From positions 1 to 52,654 of the forward strand of contig JBAOKB010000038.1 in NCBI GenBank assembly GCA_037044905.1: a stretch of DNA of 52,654 nt. The letters run 5' to 3'. The DNA is from Hortaea werneckii. Taxonomy: Eukaryota; Ascomycota; Dothideomycetes; Mycosphaerellales; Teratosphaeriaceae. Positions 11,863-22,170 of the stretch are shown here, in pieces. The position numbers and the translations under genes were made by a program. Under the pieces are notes generated by a model that saw only the letters and a program-made list of their open reading frames with translations, had not been told where the DNA came from and made no database searches. The stretch's first letter is position 1. Each line of letters opens with the position of its first letter.

Positions 11863-12745
11863 TTGGGGACTTTTTTTTTTTTTGTGATTTTCTGTGAGAG
11901 GGGAGTGGGTTTGGATGTATCTTCTTCTGCGACTCTATTGGAGGGTCCATGACCATTTGACGATGCGGCAGATCGTTCCCGGAGGTAGGAGGGGATGAAG
12001 ACGCTGTCGAGGCTTTGCACATACGGTACATGTCCGCAAGTACTCCCATGCAATCGTCTTAGAGCGGCTCTTGGTGGGAGCGCGGGAGCAAGTTTAACAT
12101 GTTCACTTGCCACCATAGACTCATTGCGACCCCTTCCACGACCAAGGCAATCGAGCGGTCGTGCCATAAAATGTGTAAGAAACCCCCCCAAGCCAGCACG
12201 GTTGTTGACGCCGAGACAAGAATGACATAGTCTGTGGTCTTGGTTCCCTCAAGCCAGTGCATCATCCCACCTCCCATCGATTTCAAATGCCCCATGTGGA
12301 GACAAACAGGGCTTCAGAACCAAGACCTGACATTTCTATTCTTAGGAACGCCTTATGAATTGTCAACATGGGAAGAGTCCTGTAGCAAAAGGTTCTGCTA
12401 TCTTCCAACGGACCGTCAATCTGTCGTAGACAACGAAATGGACCTTGCACATCTTTTAGTAACCCGGTGGTTTTGGTTTGGTCGGGATCGATTTGGTTGT
12501 CGCGGGAATGCCCGCTCCTGCATTTTGGGGGATCGGCAGGAACGTGAAAAGTCCCGACTTTGGAGCCGCATAAACTCTGTTTGCGAAGCTTAAAAGACCT
12601 ACAGAAACTCATCTCATCTCTCAGCCGGGTTCACCTTTGATGACGCACTTTTGTTGCCCGCCCTAATGTCACTGATGAGAATGCAAACTTTACGTTTACA
12701 CTCACCAAGCGCTTTGTTTTGCTTGCAAGAGAAGGAAAGGAAAAA

Positions 12746-13285
12746 ATGAGAACTACCAACGGATCCAACAAGATGTCTTCATGGTTTCATCGTCTCATGA
12801 TTGGCGACAAGGCCGAAAAGATCGACCGCAAAAAAATCGGCCTCAAATATTTCTTATTCGCCGCCTCTTGCTCTTTTCTCAATTGGCGCCGCACGTGGCA
12901 GAAAGTGAAGGCTGGCTCGGCATTACATCTCAAAAGTCAATCTTTTTCAAAGGGCAACGTATTACGATCGACCAAAAGAACAACCCGGTTGATTGATCCA
13001 AAGAAATTTCCCGTCCATGGGTACATCATGATTTCCCTTTCTATCTCTCCACGTGTAGTAGATGAGAAATCTCTCCCCGATCCCGCCAAGCCCTCTCTCA
13101 CTGCCACAGAGACAAGGGCTCGGCATTTTCTGTTCGCTGTCACTATTCTCATTCGATTTCTGGAGGTCGAGCCAATGTTACGAGCTATGATGAAATTTCT
13201 GAGAGACTCTTCATTCGTTTCCATGCCTGGGTCTTTCTGGACCGTTTATAGGAACGGAGTGGCAAAGGGTGAAGTCAAAAAGTGA
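12746..13285 (+). CDS. Open reading frame of unknown status
   Basis: A 179-codon frame from an ATG at 12746 (AAAAATGAG, A at -3) to TGA at 13285. The predicted protein is basic and Ser/Arg/Lys-rich, with two weakly hydrophobic stretches (around YFLFAASCSF and FLFAVTILIRFL). I recognise no family, no splice-supported extension and no codon bias like the neighbours. It may be a chance frame in this large spacer. Confidence 0.2.
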   Translation: MRTTNGSNKMSSWFHRLMIGDKAEKIDRKKIGLKYFLFAASCSFLNWRRTWQKVKAGSALHLKSQSFSKGNVLRSTKRTTRLIDPKKFPVHGYIMISLSISPRVVDEKSLPDPAKPSLTATETRARHFLFAVTILIRFLEVEPMLRAMMKFLRDSSFVSMPGSFWTVYRNGVAKGEVKK

Positions 13286-13582
13286 CAAGTCCTTTAATGG
13301 TCTCTCTTTTTCCCGCCGGTGGATTTGAGATTACGGAGCAAACAGACTGCCAATCCCTTTCCCGTGGAAGTAGTTGCATTGGCGCCATGAATCGTTTTCC
13401 CGTCCATTTCGGCCAACTGTACTGGCCACGACACGAGGATATATACGTAGAAGGGTGATCGTGGATGACGAATGCCTAACGTCTAAGCCTTACACCATCG
13501 AAGATGAGGGCCTGCCGAGCCCTCTACCCATTAGATATGTGGCTGCAACAAGCCTTTGTGAACCCTTGCGCTCCATCCCTCC

Positions 13583-13606
13583 ACTCTCTCTCTCTCTCTC
13601 TCTCTC
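13583..13606. repeat. (CT)n microsatellite
   Basis: Pyrimidine dinucleotide run about 230 bases upstream of the peroxidase ATG. Such CT-rich tracts are common in fungal promoters and leaders. Confidence 0.8.
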
Positions 13607-13742
13607 CGCCAGAAGGGGAAAAAAGGGAAGTGGATCTCGAATTGGTGTGGATTTCGCCATGGGTTACTTAAAATAAGTTATCAAAACATGCGATCCGCTC
13701 TAAACTTCACCACATTCTTCGTCCCGAGATTCAGTCTACTAA

Positions 13743-13748
13743 TATAAA
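13743..13748 (+). promoter_or_regulatory. TATA box of the peroxidase gene
   Basis: TATAAA lies 90 bases upstream of the ATG at 13838 and is followed by a C/T-rich leader, the usual arrangement for an inducible fungal promoter. Assigned by position and motif only. Confidence 0.55.
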
Positions 13749-13837
13749 ACCTCTTCACCCCCCCTCCTCTCTTACCTTTCCCTTCCCTTTCCTTATCTGA
13801 CCAGACCCATATCGATCGTAACAAGATCAGGAAAAGC

Positions 13838-15501
13838 ATGAGAACATCAGCCACCACCCTCGCCCTCCCGGCCCTCGCGGCCGCCTACCCGGGGATAATG
13901 GGCCTCCACAACCGCCAAGCAGCGGAAGACATGCTGCAACAAATCCAGCAACGCGACGCCGCCCCCGCCGCATCCCCCAACGCCAACCCGCAACTCCTGG
14001 GCGGCCTCTTCGACACCGTCTCCGACGTCGTCGAAGACACCGTTACTTCCCTCGTCAACGACGTCCAGGGACTCCTCGGCACCGTCGCCGCTGTCGTCGA
14101 CCAGGATAATCTGCGTCCGGAGCCCGGGTTTGATTTCCAGGAGCCCGGGCCGGGGGACTCGAGAGGTCCGTGTCCGGGTTTGAATCTGCTGGCGAATTAT
14201 GGGTATTTGCCGCGGGATGGACATGTGAATTTGGGACAGGTGGTTGAGGCTGCTGCTAGGGGGTTCAAGTAAGTCTTTTATTTTTTTTTTTTCTTTTTCG
14301 TTCTTTAACAAAAAAAAAAGGGGGGGGTTGGCCTATTTCAGAGATGGTCAGCCTGTTTTTTCTTACTCATGTTACGTCTTCTGGCTTTGCTTTTCTTTTT
14401 CTCTTTTCTTCTTCCTGATGAGAGAAGAGGGACTCTTCACTAACGAATAACCCTCCAGCATGGGCGTCGACCTCTCGACCCTCCTCTCCGTCTTCGCCGT
14501 CCTAACCGACGGCGACATCACGACACAATCCTGGTACCTCGGCGGGGACCCAAATATCAAAGGCGGCGGCCTCAACCGCCACAACACCGTCGAGGCCGAC
14601 ACCTCCCCGAACCGCGAGGACTACTACCTCGGCTGCGGCGACAACAACCACCTCTCCTCGCGCATGTTCGAGCAGAATGTCAAGTACGCCGCCGCGGACG
14701 GCTCGAAGGAATTCACGCTCGATGTCATGGGCAGTCAGTATAAGGCCAATAGCGAGCATAGTCAGGCCCGGAATCCGTACCTTTGGTACTTCCCTTTCCC
14801 GAGTATTGTTTCCCTGGGCGCGTTTGCGTTTTATCCGAACTTCTTCGCGAACGGTAAGGTTTTTCCTTCTTATCCCCCTTACCTTGACAGATTTTGTCGT
14901 GGAATGCTAGAATCACAGTCGCTGACTCCTTTTTCTTCTTTTTCCTCCAGGCACCTACGGCGCAGGCGGCGTCGCGAACTACGAATCCATCTCCAGCATC
15001 ATCGGCGCCCAACTGAACGAAGAAACGGGCCACTACGAGTACGTCCCCGAGCGATGGCCGGAGAACTGGTACCGGCGCTCGACACCCTACGGCGCCGTCG
15101 ACGCCCTGACCGACGGTTTCCTAAAAATCTACCCGCGCAACCCCGTCCCGATGCCGATCGCGCAGCTGGGGACGGACAACTTCAATGTCCAGACCGTGCT
15201 GTGCGACGTCTATAGCGGGATCAACTCGATCGTGCCGCTGGCGCTGGCGGACGACTATGAGAGTGTAACGGGGGAGGTGACGTGGGCCCTCGGTAAGCTG
15301 GCCGATGTGGGCATCACGGCGGATTTGTTGGGGTGTCCGGATAATTCGCAGACCGATTATGTGTACCCTAACAGCGAGCAGCCCGGTGGTCCGCAGAATC
15401 CGCCGCCGGTGGAGGAGGAGTTCTGGCAGGGGGACAATGTTTATGGGAAGACGTATTTCTGTCAGAAGCCGGATGAGCCGGTGTGTAGGCATACTTGTTA
15501 G
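13838..15501 (+). CDS. Secreted heme-thiolate peroxidase (chloroperoxidase/peroxygenase family)
   Basis: Three exons, 13838-14268, 14459-14853 and 14951-15501, give 458 residues. The joins restore RGFN-MGVDLSTLL and FFANG-TYGAGGV. Both introns are GTAAG...CAG. A signal peptide is likely (MRTSATTLALPALAAAYP). The heme-ligand motif of Pfam Peroxidase_2 is GPCPGLNLLANYGYLPRDGH, with Cys112 the expected thiolate ligand. The second family motif is EADTSPNRED (Glu189), where chloroperoxidase has EHD and unspecific peroxygenases have EGD. Such enzymes use H2O2 to halogenate or oxygenate substrates outside the cell. The C-terminal ~60 residues hold several Cys (LGCPDNS, TYFCQKP, VCRHTC) that could form disulfides. 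A linker of about 90 residues separates the signal peptide from the heme motif. The substrate cannot be read from the sequence. Confidence 0.9.
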
Positions 15502-17330
15502 AGAAGGGGGGTCCTTGGTCTTTTTGCTTTTGCGACGTTTTTAAGCGTGGCGGACGAGATGATTTATCGGGGCTTGACTGGAGATTTTTCTTGTTTTTTT
15601 TTTTTTTGGTCCCTGGGAGCATAGCAGGGAGTGTTTCTTGTTCTTTGCTTGGAAAACGGATTTGGTGCTCAAGGAAAAGCTGGGGTGTGTACGAATATTA
15701 GATTGGGTCTTGAAAGGCCTTTTACTTCGTGAGGAATCCGGAAGAATCGGGGAAATGTGTACGATTTGAGCACGATAATCGAAAAAATAATATCTGGACA
15801 TTTAATCAGTGAGAGCTCAGGCTTTTCCAATTTTTCCCTTTTTTTTTCTTTTTTCCTCTCTTGGGTTGGGTGATTGTCGTCGTCATTATAATTTCAAATC
15901 AAAGCCATAATGATTCCGGTTGATTCGATCCTTGATGCCTGAGCCTGTGCTTCGATCGTCGCGCACACACGCGCTGTGTTTCAAGAAAGAAAGAAAGAAC
16001 GGTGGGGTGCGACCAATCACAACGCTCGCGCGTCGGGTGCCACGCGATTGTGCTGCAGAGCTGTCTGATGCGTGTGCCCGCGTCGAGCCGAGAAGGTCAG
16101 GTGAGCCTGTCAAAGACAATCAAATGGCGAGAACAATGGGAGGAAATGGGGGCGACTCGGACCGGGTACTGCACGGCGAGTGTGCGCTTGCCGCCTGGAC
16201 GATAATGCGATTGATGAGAAGCTTAGTACGGGGTTTTGCGCAGGAACAGGTCAAGTAGTGCGGACTGACGAGAGATGCAGAGACGGTGGACACTGTTCCT
16301 ACAGTAGTTGGACGGCAGAGATGCCGACAGCTTAGACTTTGACGGTTGTGTTGATCAATCGGTCGAGAACAGTTGGGCGGATGATGATTGACGATCGGGA
16401 CAGACAATGATGAGACTTGATGGCAATTGAGTGCCCGATCCCATCGACTCGCATGCTTCTCACTGCTGTGCTGGATATTATCCCAGCCGAGTTTAATATT
16501 AATCAAAGGAAATTAGCAGTACGGCAGGCTCCAGTTTCATGCACATCTGCGACAGCGGCAAAGACGGGCCCACCACCTAGTACATGGGACTATGTATGTT
16601 CCGCAGGCGCTTGGGTTACAGGGAGCAGCAGCAGCGCCAGCAGGTTGAGCCGTGGGGCGGCAGTATCCGCGCTGCTGTTTCCGGGGGGCGAGACCTTCCA
16701 GGTTCCCTTCCAATCCACGCAATGCAATCCCGTCCCTGAGCTGAGCTGAGCGGAGAGTTGGGAGACAAGAGATTCGATCCTGCGTCTCTCGCGTCTCAAC
16801 TACCTAGGAAGTACCGTATCCTCGACCGCACCACACTCACACGTGCGAGACGCGCTGGCAGTCGGGACTCATCCAACACCACCCACCCTTACCTTCGTTT
16901 CTTCTTACGGTGTCAGGACGTCGTGATCGCCCATCTGCGCATCCGCCCCTCACGACCATCACCCACGTCCTGTACGATACGACACCTTCAGCCCGGCGCT
17001 GTCTTTCTTGCCCCGTCTGGACACGACCTTTGCGACTCGACTACACATCACCCGTCTCCTTCCTGCCGACATCAACAACAAGGACAGAAAAGAAAAACAG
17101 ATCATACGACGTTCCTTACCAACCCGATCACGCTGCCACGCCATTCCGCCCATCCACCTCAAGCGTCGCCGCTGGCAAGTTTGCCCATATCAGTCACCTG
17201 ACGCTTGACGCGCCTATCCGGCATCGCACGCGCCTTCCTTTCTTCCTTCTCTACTTCACCGACGCTCGTTTGCTCCGGCCCTTTCGCGATACCGCTGTAA
17301 CTTCTTGTAATCTCCACCTCTCTCTCCTTC
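15502..17330. other. Intergenic, about 1.8 kb
   Basis: Holds the peroxidase 3' end and the Sho1 promoter and leader. It has T-rich runs near 15595-15606 and 15838-15855. A short CCTAGG-centred site sits at 16801-16808. The last ~450 bases are C/T-rich and gene-leader-like. Open frames on both strands in 15886-16800 look random. Confidence 0.5.
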
Positions 17331-18473
17331 ATGCCCAGTTACGGCAGCAACCGGTCCTCGCTTAAGAAGATGGACTACAACAACAATCGATACGGCGGCG
17401 GTGGCGGTGGAAGCAAGTTTAATCTTGGTCACATTGTCGGCGACCCTTTCTCGCTTGCGACTATAGCAATTGCGACGGTGAGTAGTTGTGGCACCAGACC
17501 CATTCGGCGTCAACATGCGCATGAATACTGACGACTCGAGATTCATAGGCCGGCTGGCTCATAGCCTTTGTGAGCTCCATCATAGCAAATATCGACCAGG
17601 AGTACCCCAACTATTCCTGGTGGGCACTCGCCTACATGTTCTTCGTCATCTTGGGCGTCACCTTCGCCGTGGCTGCCAACGCCGTCTACACTTACCATGT
17701 AGCCATGGTGGGCTTCCTAGCTGCCGGATTAGTCTTCACCACATCCTCCGTGAATTCCTTGATCTACTGGTCAGACAAGGCCAAGCAGGCAGCAGCGGCA
17801 GGTTTCATTCTGTTGTCGATGGTCTCAGTAAGTCCCACCCACTACTCCAAATCCCCTATGTCGATCAGCGAACTGACCGCGAATCCCCGCGCAGATAGTC
17901 TGGATCTTCTACTTCGGCTCGCAACCCACCGCCTCCCACCGCCAAACCATCGACTCCTTCGCCCTGCACAAGGACCACGCGCCGAGCAGAGCCAGCCGCC
18001 ACATGACACAATCCTACCGCCCGGAGACCACCCACTCCGCCCAACATCCCCAAATGTACAACTCCTCGCAACTCGCCGGCTTCGAGACCAGCTCCCCCGT
18101 AACCGGCTACCCCGGCGGCGCAGCGAGCGCCACCAAACGCGAAAGCGCCTCGGCCTTCCCTCCCCCCGGCCAAGGCGGCAACTTCTCCAATAACCAACAA
18201 CCCAACTCCATCACATCACATAACAACCCTCAACATCAACAACAACAACCCCAAGACCTCACCTCCCCCTCTACCGCACAGCAGCCTACAGAATACCCCT
18301 ACCGCGCCAAAGCGATTTATAGCTACGAAGCGAACCCGGACGACGCGAATGAGATTTCGTTTAGTAAGCACGAGATCCTCGAGGTTAGCGATGTGTCTGG
18401 GAGGTGGTGGCAGGCGAAGAAGGAGAATGGGGAGACGGGGATCGCGCCGTCGAATTATTTGATCTTGCTTTAA
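17331..18473 (+). CDS. SHO1: Sho1-type osmosensor (four TM helices plus SH3)
   Basis: Plasma-membrane adaptor that feeds the Sho1 branch of the HOG MAP-kinase pathway. Three exons, 17331-17477, 17549-17827 and 17895-18473, give 334 residues. The joins restore IAIAT-AGWLIAFVSS and LLSMVS-IVWIFYFGS. Four transmembrane helices lie in residues ~40-150, starting with DPFSLATIAIATAGWLIAF and ending with AAAGFILLSMVSIVWIFYF. A Gln/Pro/Ser-rich cytoplasmic linker follows. The C-terminal SH3 domain (about 275-334) has the ALYDY-like AIYSYEA, the RWWQAKKENGETG loop and APSNYLILL. In Saccharomyces this SH3 binds Pbs2. An in-frame ATG at 17370 (MDYNNNRYGG) has a better context and matches where homologs usually begin, so the true protein may be 13 residues shorter. 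Confidence 0.96.
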
Positions 18474-19988
18474 GAATTGGGGGGGGGGGGGGGGGGGGGG
18501 GGAAGATGAGAAGATTGGGAGAGGGGGAAAGGGGGAGAGGGAAAGGGGAGGGAAGGGGAGAGCGGAAAAAGAGAGAGGGGGGAAAGAATAGGTCTCGAGG
18601 ATGCCGTGGGAGATGGGGATGGGGGTGGAAAGGAAAAACCCCTTCCCCTTCCCACTCCTTCCCTCCTAGCACTTGTTTTTTTTTTTTCTTTGGCTTCTTC
18701 TTTTAAGTCATGATCACATCAGAGAGAATTCCCCCTCAAAGCGTAGTCAAAAGGTTCAGAATGAATTGCATGGGTTTTTCATCTTTTTCTTTTTCTTTTT
18801 CTTTTCTTGCCTTTTTTTTTTTTTGAAAAAAAAAAAACTCCCTCCATACCCACAGGAAGAAGGAAGAAGGAAGAAGGAAGAAGGGAATGGATGGATTGTC
18901 GGAAGGGGAGGTGGGGGGAAAATGGGGTCATGGGAGTATTTTCTTGGGATGGGTAGGGACTAGCATGCCCCCTTTTTGTTTCTTCATCTTGTTCCTTTCT
19001 CTTTTCTTTTTTTTTTTTTTTTTCGCGATTGGTGTGTGTATGTGGTAGTCTTCTCACTTTCTTTCTCCCCTCGTCTTTGGACAGTTTACAGCGGGAACAG
19101 AAGTTGGGGAGGGGAAAGGCAGGGCAGGACAGGGCAGGGCAGGGCAAATCCGAGACCGAGCACAGATAGGTATGTGAAATGGCACCAATTCTTTCTCATA
19201 AAGTCTCTTTTTTAGGCTCTAAAGAGATCTTCCTCCCCCCCCCCCTTGTCTTCTTTTACCTAAAACACGCCCTTTCTCCCTTAAGACTCCTCGGTCCTCT
19301 CATACCCATTTTCCCATCCCTACAAGATCCCCTCTCGTGTTTTGACATATTCGGGAACTGCGCCGCACTCGTTTCTCTCACTCTCATCTCTTTCTTTTTT
19401 TTTTTTTTCCCCCTTCTATCTCCTCTGAAATATTTTCCCCCTCCCCTAAGCTATCGCTCAAAACCAATCCCCTTCCCCCAAAATTCTCTCCTTCCACTAC
19501 CTCTCTCTCCCTTTCCCTCTGACGCCAGAAAGAGAGGGAGACTCGGTCTTCTCGTACCCTGGCCGGGATCAGGGGAGGAAGGGAGGGAAGTAAGACGAAG
19601 GGTGTACAAGAAGCCTTGACAATTCTTTTCGCCCCCATCCCTACCCTCCCTCCTTTTTTGGCTCCCAATTCTGGAGAGACGGACAAGAAGAGTTTGGGGG
19701 GGTAGGAGATAGCCGATCCGATCGGAGTGTTCGCAACACAAAGATTCGTCGACGGGAGGAGAGCGAGGTTCGGGTCCGGGCGGGTTCAGAGGGGGAAGAG
19801 CGGGACGAGCCAAAGCAGGACGCGGATATCCCTGAATCCACCCGCAGTCCTTCGACCCATTCGATTCCGCTCCTCCTCTCCCTGTGATTTTCATCCCGTC
19901 CCAAACCCTTCTTCATCACCAGGATCCCCTCCATCCATCCTTCCATCCTTTCCACCTCTCAAAAATATACCCCTTCCCCTCCCCTCAC
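18474..19988. other. Intergenic between convergent genes, low complexity
   Basis: About 1.5 kb between Sho1 (plus) and the STRAP-like gene (minus), made largely of purine-only and pyrimidine-only stretches: the G tract, T runs near 18676-18688, 18811-18824, 19009-19023 and 19395-19408, an A run at 18826-18837, GGAAGAA repeats at 18856-18884 and GGGCA repeats near 19121-19145. No gene is supported. Confidence 0.6.
18479..18502 (+). repeat. 24-nt G homopolymer
   Basis: An uninterrupted G run begins six bases after the Sho1 stop codon, within the presumed 3' UTR. It is followed by about 170 bases of G/A-rich sequence. Length may be affected by sequencing or assembly. Confidence 0.85.
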
Positions 19989-21148
19989 TCACCGCCAAAG
20001 CCCATACCCCCCCTCCCCCGCCTTCCACAACTTCACCGTCCCATCTTCACTCCCCGTCGCATAGATCCTGCCATCAGGACTCCACGCCGTCGTCCACACG
20101 GGTCCATGGTGACCCCTCCCCGTCTCGACCACTTCCCCTTTTTCGTAATCCCACACGTGCACCCACGTATCGCTCGGACACCCCGTCACGATGCGGGACT
20201 CGGCGGCGTCCAAGGCGACGGACGCGACTTCGCGTTGCGTGGCGATGTGTTTGGTCAGCAGACCTGGTTGGGTCGGGTGGAAGAAGTAGAGGTTTTTGCC
20301 GGCGGCGACGGACAGGGTTCCCGTGGGATCGTTGGTTGAGGTCGTGGTGGGCAGGGACGGGAGGGTGTAAGAGGCGATCGGGGAGGGCACGCGTAGGTCG
20401 AACCATCGGAGTTGCTTGTCGTCGGCGGCGGTCGTGAGGAGGTTGGGGTCTTGGTGCGACCAGATCAGGGATTTGATGGCGCCTTGGTGTTCGCCGGGGG
20501 CGATTTCGTAGGATGGGGTTGTGGAGCCGTTGGTTGTGCTGGTGGTGGTGGAGCCGCCTCCGGCTCCGTTGGTGTATGGAGAGCCGTTGGCGGTCGAGTC
20601 CCCTCCTGTTGCTCGTGAGAGGTCGAAGACGCGGAGTTTCTTTTCCATGCCCGCGGTGGCTAGCACGCCTACACGGCCGCTGACGGGTGGGAACGCGACG
20701 CTGCGGACGATATGCTCATGGGCTAGCGTGGTGATGCATTCGCCTGTGAAGGTATCCCAGACCTTGGCGCTGAAGTCGGCGCTGCCTGTTGCGGCGAGAC
20801 TGGCATCCTCGCTGAGTTTGGAACTCCAGACGGCACCCTTGTGGCCGATGAAGGTCCCGATCCAGTCGCCGGTCAGACCATCGCGGAGCATCGGGTTGTT
20901 GTCCTTGCAGGCGGAGATCATGTAGTATTGCGAGGAGGGGGCGGCGGAGTTCGCGGTGGAGGCGGGGAGGGAGGAGAAGGAGACGTGGGTGATTGGGCGG
21001 GAGTGGCCATGACATGTCAGCGGGACCGTCTTGGTGGTTGCTAGGGATGGGTGTTAGCAGGGTGGTCAAGCTGTGAGGGGAGGTATTGGAAATGGATACC
21101 AGCAGCGACGTGAGTTTCATCTTGTCTAGTGAAGGCGAAGTCGGCCAT
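19989..21148 (-). CDS. STRAP: STRAP/UNRIP-like WD40 protein
   Basis: Two exons on the minus strand, 21148-21100 and 21040-19989, give 366 residues. The 59-nt intron has GTATCC, branch TGCTAACA and CTAG. The join gives MADFAFTRQDETHVAA-ATTKTVPLTCHGHSRPITHVSF, then ISACKDNNPMLRDGLTGDWIGTFIGHKGAVW, a signature of serine/threonine kinase receptor-associated protein. About seven WD repeats follow (IGHKGAVWSSKLS, AHEHIVRSVAFP, GHHGPVWTTAWSPDGRIYATGSEDGTVKLWK). In animals STRAP acts with the SMN complex and with TGF-beta receptors; fungi lack the latter, so an RNP-assembly or scaffold role is the better inference. A low-complexity Thr/Ser/Asn-rich loop interrupts the fourth repeat region. The stop lies inside a donor-like GTGAGT, so a short extra exon is possible. 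Confidence 0.88.
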
Positions 21149-21655
21149 GGTAGATGTTTCGGATCAGAGATGTCCCGTGCGCAGTGTATGAATGGATGGA
21201 TGTCGTTCCTCGTCTCAGTCGTGAATCGTTGCCCGTGTCTGTTCCCGTCGCGATGCTATGCGCCCAACGCCAAGAGATGCGAAAGTCAAGGACAGGCAAG
21301 TGATGCCAAAAGGACACCAATGCAAATGAGAAGGGAAATGATGAACGACGGAGGTCAGAGTGTCGTGTGTACAGCAAGCAAGGTAGAAGGTAATATCTAG
21401 GTAGCCCCTGCTGCTGCTCAGGTCGCAAGTTGCAGATGCCAGACGGTAGATCTACGGGAGGGGTTGGGGCAGGCAGGCTCAGGCAGTCGAGACAGTCCAA
21501 GTGGGGCCTGGACCTGGTTTAGACGAGCATAGCAACGAGAGGAATCGATCAATCTGCAGTGGAGTCTGTCAAAAAGATACTACCGCATCTGCTGAATAGA
21601 TGAAGCGCCTTATGCGCCGTCCGACATGTTCGTAACAGGAAGTAGTAGAAAATAC

Positions 21656-21673
21656 TACCTACCTAGGTAGGTA
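21656..21673. repeat. 18-nt perfect palindrome centred on CCTAGG
   Basis: The sequence TACCTACCTAGGTAGGTA reads the same on both strands. Shorter versions of the same core recur in other spacers of this window (33789-33796, 39735-39744, 47978-47987). Confidence 0.85.
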
Positions 21674-21856
21674 TATACAATACAGCAGTAGGTGATGATA
21701 GTGTTTCGGCACGTTGACATGTGATTGGGCGTCATGGCCCGTGCGCCTCCCTAGCAACTCCGGGAACTTCGTCATCTCCAAACACGCCCGCCCGCCCCAG
21801 TTCTCAGGCAGCTCAGGCTGCGCGACCCAGCGAGGGTGGAACAACGCCGCCGACAC

Positions 21857-21936
21857 GACTACGACCACGATACCGACCCCGACCCCGACCACGACCACGA
21901 CCACGACCACGATACCGACGACTGCGACCGCGATAC
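21857..21936. repeat. Degenerate hexanucleotide array (CGACCA/CGACCC/CGATAC)
   Basis: About thirteen head-to-tail 6-base units, each beginning CGA, lie 235-315 bases upstream of the NudE ATG. Because the period is a multiple of three, reading frames stay open across it on both strands, which explains several overlapping long frames. I regard it as non-coding leader or promoter sequence. Confidence 0.8.
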
Positions 21937-22170
21937 CCGAAGACCGATCCCGCGACAACACCACCACCGACGAAACCAGCGCATCCCCAAATTCCAGCCC
22001 GGAGCGCATCACACCGACACGACATCTCGAGCGAAGACGAAGGATAAGGATCTCTTCGCGACTACCACGCCTTCCGGTACCAGCGTCATCTTCCAAGAGG
22101 CCTCAGGCTACCGAGACTTTGGTGGCAAAGCATGCGCCGCTAGCACCGCGAACCTCCCACACCCATCAGC

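Larger units (their letters stand above)
11863..13837. other. Intergenic, about 2 kb
   Basis: No recognisable gene. It contains a T run just after the CCDC97-like stop (11870-11882), a 179-codon open frame on the plus strand (listed separately), a CT microsatellite at 13583-13606 and a TATA box upstream of the peroxidase gene. The rest shows nothing I can support. Confidence 0.5.
21149..22170. promoter_or_regulatory. Divergent promoter region, STRAP-like / NudE
   Basis: About 1 kb between two divergent genes. It contains an 18-base perfect palindrome (21656-21673), a related CTAGGTAG site near 21397 and a hexanucleotide array (21857-21936). A short open frame starting at the ATG at 21734 (MARAPP, then stop) and longer frames across the hexamer could act upstream of NudE if transcribed. 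No known factor site was assigned. Confidence 0.45.

Noticed and set aside
21857..21936. CRISPR-like repeat array
   Set aside because: Simple hexamer without unique spacers in a eukaryotic genome.
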